Assembly (NCBI GenBank): GCA_036378295.1 | Contig: DASUWS010000242.1 | Location: forward strand, 1 to 19,249 | DNA length: 19,249 bases | Source: DAHUXT01 sp036378295 | GTDB taxonomy: Bacteria > Chloroflexota > Ktedonobacteria > Ktedonobacterales > JADMIN01 | Direction of reading: 5' to 3' | Part shown: positions 8,422 through 14,886 of the stretch, piece by piece | How positions within the stretch are numbered: the stretch's first letter is position 1 | Layout: each line of letters starts with the position of its first letter | The notes under the pieces: model-generated | Database searches by the model: none | Seen by the model: only the letters and a program-made list of their open reading frames with translations | What the model was told of the DNA's origin: nothing | Translations under genes and position numbers: made by a program

Positions 8422-8511
8422 CTGATCGCAGCCAGTTCCCACCCCCTCCGCCGCCAGCCGCTCGCGAAGACGTGTCTCGCATTGTGTGGTTGGTGTTGTG
8501 CTGTTTTGGTT

Positions 8512-8546
8512 GTGACAACTCACCCGGATTCATCCGGGAGCTTCTA
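8512..8546 (-). ncRNA. Putative omega-RNA 3' end / right-end hairpin of the tnpB element
   Basis: On the minus strand, directly after the tnpB stop (TAG at 8544-8546), comes AAGCT, then a 6-bp hairpin CCCGGA-UGAA-UCCGGG (8523-8538) and GUGAGUUGUCAC. In this family the guide RNA (omega-RNA, reRNA) spans the 3' end of tnpB and the right end, and the guide segment begins just outside the element. The position and hairpin fit this. The 5' end of the RNA, probably within the last 100-200 bases of tnpB, cannot be placed from sequence. Confidence 0.45.
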
Positions 8547-9656
8547 GGCCGAAGCCAGAGACTGTTGCCCCAGTCTCAAAATGTTCAGACTCGCATTGAA
8601 ATCACGGTCTAAGACGACGCCGCAACAGGGGCAGCTATAGGTACGGTCGGAGAGGGAGAGCGGTTGCCGATGGCCACACGACGAGCAGTCCTGAGTCGTA
8701 TACGCGGGATTCACCGCGACATACTGCCGACCGGCCCATGCTGCCTTGGAGGCGATGAGCGCTGTGAATTGACTCCACGCCGCATCATGGATGCTCTTCG
8801 CGAGACAATGGTTGTGCGTCATCCGATTGACCGACAAATCTTCCACCGCGATCAGATCGAAGCTGCCAACGATGCGACGGCTGAGCTGGTGGGTGAAGTC
8901 GCTGCGTCGCCAGGCAATGCGCTCATGGACTCGCGCCACCACCTTACGGCGCCTGGCGCGTTCGGGCGTCCCTTTCTCTTCTGTGGACAATCGTCGCTGA
9001 ACTTTCGCCAGCGCCTGCTCCTCGGCGCGGAAGAAGCGCGGGTTGGCGACGGCATCACCCGTCGAGAGGGTGGCAAACGTCTTCACGCCCACATCAATCC
9101 CGACCGGTTGCCCGGCTGCGGGCAGGGGCGACGGTTCGGCGCACTCACAGGAGAAGCAGACGTACCACTTGCCCGTGCTGCTGCGGCTGATAGTGGCCGT
9201 TTTGGGCGTGCCTTCCAGTGGGCGATGCAGGATGATTTTCACCAAGCCCACGCCATGCAGCCGCAGACGGCGAGCCTCAGCGTCCAGTTTACAGCCGACC
9301 GGAACCTGGGGATAGGTGATGCTGGCGTAGCGCCCCGTGCCGCGAAAACGCGGATAGCCTGGTGTCTCGCCCGTGCGTACGCGCCGGAAGAACGCCTGAA
9401 AGGCCAGATCAATGCGGACCGCGACGTTCTGCAACACCTGCGATTGCACCTCAGCCAGCGCAGGACGCGCCGCTTTGTACGCGGGCAGCGTCGCCTGCTG
9501 ATCATAGAGCCGCAACGACTCCTGCCGCTGCTCCCAGGCGTCACGCCGGGCAGCCAGCAATTCATTGTACAGCCAGCGGCATTCTTCCAACTGCTGTTCG
9601 AGGAGACGCTGCTGTTGCTTATTCGGGTACAGGCGGTACTGGAACGTCTTACGCAT
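8544..9656 (-). CDS. tnpB: RNA-guided endonuclease TnpB, IS200/IS605 family
   Basis: A 370-residue TnpB of normal length and apparently intact. The start MRKTFQYRLYPNKQQQ is typical of the family's N-terminal wedge region, and the recognition helices follow (about 15-95). The RuvC nuclease residues are all there: D188 in VGIDVGVKTF, E272 in IAVEDLSVN, and Asp in LDRDFNAS (350/352). The zinc ribbon has C324, C327, C342 and C345. TnpB is a ribonucleoprotein nuclease that cuts DNA matching its omega-RNA guide next to a short target-adjacent motif, helping the element to be kept after excision. No frameshift or lost catalytic residue is visible. The ATG at 9656 has no Shine-Dalgarno sequence, but a TTGACA promoter ends 7 bases upstream, suggesting leaderless expression. 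Confidence 0.95.
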   Translation of the reverse strand: MRKTFQYRLYPNKQQQRLLEQQLEECRWLYNELLAARRDAWEQRQESLRLYDQQATLPAYKAARPALAEVQSQVLQNVAVRIDLAFQAFFRRVRTGETPGYPRFRGTGRYASITYPQVPVGCKLDAEARRLRLHGVGLVKIILHRPLEGTPKTATISRSSTGKWYVCFSCECAEPSPLPAAGQPVGIDVGVKTFATLSTGDAVANPRFFRAEEQALAKVQRRLSTEEKGTPERARRRKVVARVHERIAWRRSDFTHQLSRRIVGSFDLIAVEDLSVNRMTHNHCLAKSIHDAAWSQFTALIASKAAWAGRQYVAVNPAYTTQDCSSCGHRQPLSLSDRTYSCPCCGVVLDRDFNASLNILRLGQQSLASA

Positions 9657-9662
9657 GCTTGT

Positions 9663-9692
9663 AGTATGCGCTTAAAGCATACGTGTTGTCAA
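9663..9692 (-). promoter_or_regulatory. tnpB promoter, probably leaderless
   Basis: Minus strand: TTGACA (9687-9692, perfect -35), an 18-base spacer, then CATACT (9663-9668, 4 of 6 for -10). The ATG begins 7 bases after the -10, so the transcript would start at or near the start codon. The spacer and -10 hold a GTATGC/GCATAC palindrome with a 7-base loop. Confidence 0.6.
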
Positions 9693-9700
9693 GAAAGGAC

Positions 9701-9740
9701 GGCCATTCATCCCCCGCTTGAAAGCAGGGGCTTTCTGGCC
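9701..9740. repeat. GGCC-bounded hairpin, IS605-end-like
   Basis: GGCCA (9701-9705) and TGGCC (9736-9740) enclose a hairpin of CCCC + GCT, loop TTGA/TGAA, AGC + A-bulge + GGGG. Read on the minus strand, the AGAAAGCCCC opening and GATGAATGG close resemble right-end hairpins of tnpB elements. It may be the left end of this element or a relic of another. Confidence 0.5.
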
Positions 9741-9800
9741 GGTTTTCTGTAAACTCTACTGATGGCCGAGGATACCTCTTACAGTGAGCAGGGGACGACG

Positions 9801-10583
9801 ATGGGCGAGACGATACAGGCAGCGCCGCCTGAGGCGGTTTTTGCCTTGATGGCGCGGCTGGCCGATAACAAATACTTCCTGGGCAGGCGCTACGCGGAGT
9901 GGTGCAGCAGCGCGCCGACACTGGAATCGAGCGTGGCGGCGGCGGCGATGGCGCAGGATGAGCTGGGCCATGCGCGCGCCATCTACCCCGTGCTGAAGAC
10001 GCTCTCACCCGGTGCGGGCGCGGAGACCGAGCCGGAGACTCGCACGGCGTTTACCGCACTCACATGTCTGCATGAGCCGTTCGGCGGGTGGGAGGATTTC
10101 GTCGCCGCCAATGTGCTGGTGGATAACGCGCTAACATTGATCTTCGAGGCAGGCAAAGATTCGACCTTCGAGCCTCTGGCGGGCCGCAGCCGCAAGGTAT
10201 TGCAGGAAGAGCGGATGCACGCGCAACACGGCGAAGGCTGGGTGCGCCGGATGGCGCGCGAGGGTGGCGCGGTGCGCGCAGCCCAGCAACGGGCGCTCCG
10301 CCGCGTGTGGGATGAGGTGTTCTGCTGGTTCGGCCCCGCAGGCACGGATGACCCGCTGAAGGCCGCGGGCGTTCTCGATGCGACACCCGACGACCTGCGG
10401 GCGCGCTTTCTGGCGATCATTGGGCCGATGCTGGGCACGGTCGGCTTTGATCTGCCGCTGCAGCGGACTGGCGACCGCTGGGAGTTGGCTGAGGCGTTGC
10501 CGTGGGATCGCTGGGACGCCGCGACATACCAGCTTGCGCCCGCTCTCGCGAGCAATTCCCGCCGGCAACGAAAAGAGCCATAG
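9801..10583 (+). CDS. paaC: PaaC-like phenylacetyl-CoA epoxidase subunit
   Basis: A 260-residue, all-helical ferritin-like protein of the PaaA/PaaC family. In the known complex PaaA is the catalytic diiron subunit and PaaC its structural partner, together epoxidising phenylacetyl-CoA. Seen here are AQDELGHARAIY (ExxH: E54, H57) and LQEERMHAQHGEGW (ExxH: E137, H140), plus DNALTLIFEAG. Length (about 250) and the C-terminus LPWDRWD fit PaaC better than PaaA. I choose the ATG at 9801 because GCAGGGGA stands 5 bases ahead of it; an upstream in-frame ATG at 9762 has no such site and begins in the IS flank. The next gene starts 2 bases after the stop. PaaA, PaaB and PaaE are absent here, so the partner and substrate are uncertain. 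Confidence 0.82.
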   Translation: MGETIQAAPPEAVFALMARLADNKYFLGRRYAEWCSSAPTLESSVAAAAMAQDELGHARAIYPVLKTLSPGAGAETEPETRTAFTALTCLHEPFGGWEDFVAANVLVDNALTLIFEAGKDSTFEPLAGRSRKVLQEERMHAQHGEGWVRRMAREGGAVRAAQQRALRRVWDEVFCWFGPAGTDDPLKAAGVLDATPDDLRARFLAIIGPMLGTVGFDLPLQRTGDRWELAEALPWDRWDAATYQLAPALASNSRRQRKEP

Positions 10584-10585
10584 CT

Positions 10586-10813
10586 ATGAAGCGTCAAGAA
10601 GAGATAATGCCATTGGGCGCTCCGGGGCAGCCCGCCGATACATCAGCTACAGCGGTGAGCTGTCCCTTCTGCGGCTCGGCTGATGTCGAGTTGCTCTCGC
10701 TCTTTGGCTCGCAGCTTTTGACCGACCAGTATTACTGTCGCGCCTGTCACACACCGTTCGAGCATCTGCGCACGGATGCACCCGAGCGGGAGGTCTCCGG
10801 CCCGGCGGAATAA
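10586..10813 (+). CDS. PaaD-type zinc ribbon protein
   Basis: A 75-residue protein. After a 25-residue flexible N-terminus it has CPFCGSADVELLSLFGSQ and then YYCRACHTPFEHL: two CxxC pairs spaced as in the C-terminal zinc ribbon of PaaD (PaaJ), the phenylacetate-epoxidase maturation factor. The larger N-terminal MIP18/DUF59-like domain of full PaaD is absent, so this is a free-standing zinc ribbon. The ATG at 10586 lies 2 bases after the paaC stop, suggesting translational coupling; a second ATG at 10607 behind GAAGAG is possible. It is the middle gene of a tight three-gene cluster. Rubredoxin-like electron transfer is an alternative, but the zinc-ribbon spacing fits better. Confidence 0.75.
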   Translation: MKRQEEIMPLGAPGQPADTSATAVSCPFCGSADVELLSLFGSQLLTDQYYCRACHTPFEHLRTDAPEREVSGPAE

Positions 10814-10837
10814 GTCAGGCGGGAGGGATGACGCGTC

Positions 10838-11779
10838 ATGGCAGAGCAGGCGGAGACAGCGGGGCAGGCGCCGGGCAGGGCGTTCAAGCTGGGCTGGCTG
10901 GCGTCTATGGATGACATGCCCACAGAGGGCACGACGCCGCGCTTCAGCGATATGCGCACGATGGCCCAGGCAGCAGAAGAGGCAGGGCTTGACTCGTTCT
11001 GGGTCTCCGACCATTTCATCGCTCGCATGCCCAACGAGGTGGAAGTCGGCCAGTGGGAGTCCTTCACATTCTTGAGCGCCCTGGCCGCTGTGACTTCGCG
11101 CATTCAGCTTGGTCCAATGGTTGCGGCGACCTCCTTCCGCAACCCCGCCTTGACGGCGAAGATGGCCGAGAGTCTCGACGAGATCAGCAACGGGCGCTTC
11201 ATCCTGGGATTGGGCGCGGGATGGCACGAGCCAGAGTATACGGCGTTCGGCTATCCATTCGATCATTTGGCAAGCCGCTTCGAGGAGTCGCTTCAAATCA
11301 TCGTGCCGCTGCTGCGCGAGGGCAAGGTTGATTTTGTGGGCGAATACTCCTCCGCCAGAAATGTGGTGCTGCGGCCGCGTGGCCCCTCGCGCAATGGTCC
11401 TCCCATCCTGATTGGCGCGCGACGGCCACGGATGCTGCGGCTGGTGGCGCGTTACGCCGACGCGTGGAACACTGCCTGGCACACAAAAGCAGAGGTCGTG
11501 GCCGAGCGCTGGGCCGCGATGCGTCAGATGTGCGAGGAGGAGGGCCGCGATCCCGCGACGCTGGAGCTTACCGCTGGCGTTATGCTTCGTCTGGGGCCAA
11601 ATGGCGAGCCTGTGCAGGGCGAAACATACCATGTCACCGGGACGAACGAAGAGATTGCCGCACGCTTGCGTGATATGATCGCGGTTGGCGTGCAACACCT
11701 GATTCTGGTCATCGAGCCGGAGGGAATGGCTGGGTTTGAGCGCTTCCAGCCCATCCTCGACCTGCTCAATCAGGCATGA
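10838..11779 (+). CDS. LLM-class flavin/F420-dependent oxidoreductase
   Basis: A 313-residue TIM-barrel protein of the luciferase-like monooxygenase superfamily, in the group that mostly uses coenzyme F420. Signature blocks are AEEAGLDSFWVSDHF (46-60), SRIQLGPMVAATSFRNPALTAKMAESLDEISNGRF (in pieces, 87-121), LGLGAGWHEPEY (124-134) and GPPILIGARRPRMLRLVARYADAWNT. These belong to cofactor binding and the barrel strands. The substrate is unknown. F420 use is inferred from the family and from the likely host phylum, not from a decisive residue. The ATG at 10838 is preceded by GGGAGGG 10 bases upstream and lies 24 bp after the zinc-ribbon gene, so the three genes probably share a transcript. It could act on the product or substrate of the PaaC-like enzyme, but nothing in sequence proves it. 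Confidence 0.88.
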   Translation: MAEQAETAGQAPGRAFKLGWLASMDDMPTEGTTPRFSDMRTMAQAAEEAGLDSFWVSDHFIARMPNEVEVGQWESFTFLSALAAVTSRIQLGPMVAATSFRNPALTAKMAESLDEISNGRFILGLGAGWHEPEYTAFGYPFDHLASRFEESLQIIVPLLREGKVDFVGEYSSARNVVLRPRGPSRNGPPILIGARRPRMLRLVARYADAWNTAWHTKAEVVAERWAAMRQMCEEEGRDPATLELTAGVMLRLGPNGEPVQGETYHVTGTNEEIAARLRDMIAVGVQHLILVIEPEGMAGFERFQPILDLLNQA

Positions 11780-11879
11780 GGGCAGTCCACGCGCGCAAGG
11801 CGACCGCCGGGTGGAAAATCGCGTGACGATGTGCGTAAGCAGCGCTGTTTTGCGGGGGTGGTTCTACCCTCACGCCCGG

Positions 11880-11992
11880 CCCTCTCCCCCGGCCCCTCCC
11901 CTCAAAGGGAGGGGAGCCAGAACCGGAATCGGAGGCCGTAGCGGTCGCCACAGTGCCCCTCCCCTCGCAGGGGATGGGGCAGGGGGAGAGGG
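11880..11992. repeat. Large imperfect inverted repeat with nested hairpins
   Basis: The left arm CCCTCTCCCCCGGCCCCT... (11880-11902) pairs with the right arm AGGGGATGGGGCAGGGGG... (11969-11992), with one mismatch and one bulge. Inside lie CCCCTCCC/GGGAGGGG (11893-11914, 8-bp stem) and CCCCT/AGGGG (11961-11973). It occupies the gap between the LLM gene and the kinase promoter. It resembles dispersed GC-rich palindromic repeats and might also stop transcription or protect mRNA ends. No coding potential was seen in 11780-12127. Confidence 0.75.
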
Positions 11993-12127
11993 TCGCCACC
12001 CGCGCAAGACGTCATTGGCTACCCACTTAGCAGAGATACGGTGATTCTAGGGGTTCCGTGCCGCGGAATGAGCCATATGCTTGACCTGTCCTCTCCATCT
12101 CACTTCCGCCCATCTCTGGGGACCGCA

Positions 12128-12157
12128 TTGACAGAACGCCTGTCAGACTCCTACAAT
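12128..12157 (+). promoter_or_regulatory. Sigma70-type promoter for kinase gene with overlapping inverted repeat
   Basis: TTGACA (12128-12133, 6 of 6), an 18-base spacer, and TACAAT (12152-12157, 5 of 6). Transcription would start near 12164, about 56 bases before the kinase ATG. A perfect inverted repeat TGACAG-N5-CTGTCA (12129-12145) covers the -35 and spacer, as an operator would. Confidence 0.7.
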
Positions 12158-12219
12158 AGTTCGGCCGCACTGCATGGCAAGTAGCCGATATTCTAGCGTG
12201 CAGCAGAATAGGGAAGAGC

Positions 12220-13707
12220 ATGACAGGGGGCGAAGGGACGCTCACGGGCAGGATCATCGGCGCGCATCACGTCGGGGAGCTGATTGGCACGGGACCGCTC
12301 GCCGAGGTCTACCAGGCGCGGCATCCCGGACTACCACAGCCAGTAGCGCTCAAGGTCTTTGTGTCCGCTGTCGCCGCCGATTCCCTCTACGTCGAGACCA
12401 TGCGCGAGATCGTCGGGCGCTCCCGTCATCTCGAAGCGGACGACGTTCTGCCGGTCTATGATATTGGCCGAGATGGCGAATTCCTCTTCCTCTCGATGCC
12501 GCTGATGCGCGAATCGTTGCGAGATGTGGTCCGGAGCGCCGCTCCCCTGCCGCTCCATCGTGCCGTTCCCCTGCTGCGCCAGATCGCCTATGGCTTGTCG
12601 GTTGCCCACGCAGCCGGAATTATCCATCTGGACCTCAAGCCAGAAAATGTGCTGCTGGATGCGGATGGGCAGGCGTACATCAGCGATTTTGGGATTGGCC
12701 GCGATCTGACGCCCGAGAGCATCGAGCGGCGCTCCCTGACCACGTTAGCCTCGCTCATCGGCACGCCAGCCTACATGGCGCCAGAGCAGCTTCGCGGCCA
12801 CCCGACCGACCAGCGAGCCGATGTCTACGCGCTTGGTGTCATCTTCTATGAAATGCTCACCGGCGTCACGCCCTTCAGCGGCAACACGATCTATGAAGTC
12901 GCGGCACAGGTGCTCACCCGGCGTATCCCGCCGCCATCGCAGCACGTCGCGGGGATTGCTCCCCTGGTAGAGCGCGCGGTCCTGCGAGCGCTCACACGCG
13001 ATCCCGCCGAGCGCTGGCCAACGGTGCAGCGGTTCATGGTCGGACTCAACGCCGCACTGCCTGCCCGGCCCGATCTATCAGACGGCCTCAACGTGGTCCC
13101 AGGTGGTCCCGCGCAAGTACACGCGCGCCCAGTGACTCCGCCGCATCTGCTCATGGCAACGGAAGGGACAGCTCAGGGCGAGGCAGGGGCGGACGGCATA
13201 GCGGATGAAGCTGTTCGCGACAATGCTTCCACCAGAAAGGCGCCCGATCGCGCGAACAGCGCGAACAGCGCGAACAGCCCTGACCTCTTCGGCAATAGCG
13301 GCACCGTCGTTGTTCCAGACCTGCGTTTGTTCCACGTCGATCCGCTGCCGCCGCAGTCGAAGAGAGGGTGGCACATGCGGCTCCTGCTACTAGGCATCGC
13401 ACTGGCGCTCGTAGGCATCCTGATCCTGGGGGGCGCACTGCTAGCGAATGCCGCGCAGCCGACGCACAACAAGAGTGGAGCGGGGACGAGCACTCCGCTG
13501 GCAACGATGACCCCAGCACAAGGCAACTCCGAGACGTTGACCATGCCATACCCTGCCGCGAAACGAGCCGCCACAGGCGCGCCGTCACCCACTCCACCCC
13601 ATGCCCGCGGCGACCGCGACGCCAACGCCAACGCCAACGCCAGCCGCCACGGCAACGTCAGTGTCAGTGCCCATGCCTATGCTCTCTTCCATGTCGTGAG
13701 GCCGTAA
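12220..13707 (+). CDS. Transmembrane Ser/Thr protein kinase (PknB-like)
   Basis: A 495-residue protein. The kinase domain (about 11-280) shows the Gly-rich loop IGTGPLAEV (22-30), VALKVF (K45), catalytic loop HLDLKPENVLL (136-146; D138, K140, N143), DFG (D156-G158) and MAPEQL. The usual HRD Arg is Leu, so it may not need activation-loop phosphorylation. A Pro/Ala-rich linker with ANS repeats leads to one membrane helix (about 387-411), then a Thr/Pro-rich outer tail with no PASTA repeats. The ATG at 12220 follows AGGGAAG. The last 35 residues look out of frame: switching frame at the CCCC run 13597-13600 gives a TPTPTPTP tail ending at 13699. The WD40 lipoprotein gene follows and is probably cotranscribed. 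Confidence 0.92.
   Translation: MTGGEGTLTGRIIGAHHVGELIGTGPLAEVYQARHPGLPQPVALKVFVSAVAADSLYVETMREIVGRSRHLEADDVLPVYDIGRDGEFLFLSMPLMRESLRDVVRSAAPLPLHRAVPLLRQIAYGLSVAHAAGIIHLDLKPENVLLDADGQAYISDFGIGRDLTPESIERRSLTTLASLIGTPAYMAPEQLRGHPTDQRADVYALGVIFYEMLTGVTPFSGNTIYEVAAQVLTRRIPPPSQHVAGIAPLVERAVLRALTRDPAERWPTVQRFMVGLNAALPARPDLSDGLNVVPGGPAQVHARPVTPPHLLMATEGTAQGEAGADGIADEAVRDNASTRKAPDRANSANSANSPDLFGNSGTVVVPDLRLFHVDPLPPQSKRGWHMRLLLLGIALALVGILILGGALLANAAQPTHNKSGAGTSTPLATMTPAQGNSETLTMPYPAAKRAATGAPSPTPPHARGDRDANANANASRHGNVSVSAHAYALFHVVRP
13252..13278 (+). repeat. 9-bp tandem repeat inside the kinase linker
   Basis: Three perfect copies of GCGAACAGC encode Ala-Asn-Ser three times in the disordered stretch before the membrane helix. 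In-frame units allow length change without loss of reading frame. Confidence 0.85.
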
Positions 13708-13775
13708 GAGCTATCGTGCGCACCGGGAGAGCCGCGGTACTTCATCAGGCCAGGGATTCAAGGAGATGCCAGACC

Positions 13776-14849
13776 ATGACGCAAACAGATCACCAGATGA
13801 GGAGCGGGCCGCTGGACGCGCGCATCTCGCGACGGGATATGCTTCGTGGACTGGCCGTTGGCGCGGCGGCATTGGGCGCGGCGGGCTGTGCTGTCCCTGG
13901 TTTTGCTCCCGCGCCGACAAAGGCTCCTTCATCGAATTCGTCCCTGCTGATCTATACGGGCCACACGGGCGCTGTCAATGGTCTCGCGTGGTCGCCCGAT
14001 GGCACACGCATCGTCTCGGTGAGCAGTGATCTCACCGCGAAGGTCTGGAATGTCGCGACAGGCGAGACACTCCTGACGTATAGCGGCCACAAAAAGGCCG
14101 TGTGGGATGCCGGGTGGGCGCCCGATGGCACGCGCATCGTCACGAGCGGCGCCGATAACACGGCCCACGTCTGGGACGCAAAGACCGGGAAGGCCATCCA
14201 GGTCTACACTGGCCATACCAACGACGTCAACTCGGTCAGTTGGTCGCCGGACAGCACGAAGGTTGCCAGCGGCAGCGCCGATCACACCGCTGCTATCTGG
14301 GACGCAGCGACAGGTTCGACCCTTCTCACCTATACCCACTATCTCAGCTTCGTCTTTGCGATTCGCTGGTCACCTGACGGCACACGCATCGCCAGTGGTA
14401 GCGCGGACTACACTGCGCGCGTCTTCAGCGCCGTTACTGCGGGAGACGCGGTCGTCTACCGCAATCATTCGCTGGCGGTGAATAGTGTCGCGTGGTCGCC
14501 CGATAGCACACAGGTCGTCTCTGCCAGCTCGGATGGCACGGCCCAGGTGTGGGATACTGTCCGGGCACATACCATTGTCAACTTCACAGGGCATAAGGGG
14601 GCCGTCGAAACTGTCGGCTGGTCCCCGAGGAGCAAGCACATCGCATCGGGTGGTGCTGATCAACTGGTGCAGATCTGGGATGCCGCGACCGGCGCGAGCG
14701 TCTTCAGCTATCGCGGGCATGTCACGACGAACCAGGTCAACGGCCAGCCCAGCGGCCAGCTGCGCACGCTGGGGTGGTCGCCCGATGGGCAGCGCATCGC
14801 CTCTGCCAGCCTGGATGGTACAGTACACATCTGGAGTCCACCCGCATGA
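13776..14849 (+). CDS. Tat-exported WD40 beta-propeller lipoprotein
   Basis: A 357-residue protein. The N-terminus has a twin-arginine signal (SRRDMLRG, R19-R20), a hydrophobic stretch and a lipobox-like AAGC ending at C38, so it is probably exported by the Tat system and lipid-anchored. Residues 57-357 form seven WD40 repeats, each with a GH-like start, WSPDGTRI or a variant, and a final VWD, IWD or similar. Repeat 4 has lost the GH dipeptide, and repeat 7 has a longer loop (TTNQVNGQPSG). Seven blades make a closed propeller, a protein-binding scaffold with no enzyme activity of its own. The ATG at 13776 has AGGAG about 10 bases ahead. It starts 68 bp after the kinase gene, so it is a natural candidate for an outer-surface partner of that kinase. 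Confidence 0.88.
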   Translation: MTQTDHQMRSGPLDARISRRDMLRGLAVGAAALGAAGCAVPGFAPAPTKAPSSNSSLLIYTGHTGAVNGLAWSPDGTRIVSVSSDLTAKVWNVATGETLLTYSGHKKAVWDAGWAPDGTRIVTSGADNTAHVWDAKTGKAIQVYTGHTNDVNSVSWSPDSTKVASGSADHTAAIWDAATGSTLLTYTHYLSFVFAIRWSPDGTRIASGSADYTARVFSAVTAGDAVVYRNHSLAVNSVAWSPDSTQVVSASSDGTAQVWDTVRAHTIVNFTGHKGAVETVGWSPRSKHIASGGADQLVQIWDAATGASVFSYRGHVTTNQVNGQPSGQLRTLGWSPDGQRIASASLDGTVHIWSPPA

Positions 14850-14886
14850 GCGCCTCTCGCTTTGCGTGAGAACAAGAATAGGGGAA

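Larger units (their letters stand above)
8512..9740 (-). mobile_element. IS200/IS605-family element, tnpB only
   Basis: A single tnpB gene is bracketed by hairpin-bearing ends. The right end (downstream of tnpB on the minus strand) has a CCCGGA/TCCGGG hairpin and a GTTGTCAC tail at 8512-8519. The left side has the promoter palindrome and a 40-bp hairpin region bounded by GGCC at 9701 and 9740. No tnpA (Y1 transposase) is present, so mobility would need a transposase in trans. Outer limits are estimates: such elements have no terminal inverted repeats and create no target duplication, so exact ends need an empty-site comparison. Confidence 0.75.

Noticed and set aside
8664..9752. 362-codon open frame on the plus strand
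   Set aside because: It is the antisense of tnpB, whose catalytic motifs are all in the minus-strand frame.
11736..12044. 102-codon open frame in the repeat region
   Set aside because: It runs through the GC-rich inverted repeat and has no protein character or ribosome-binding site.
13368..13775. Upstream extension of the WD40 gene
   Set aside because: It overlaps the kinase membrane and tail region in another frame; the ATG at 13776 gives a clean Tat signal with an AGGAG site.
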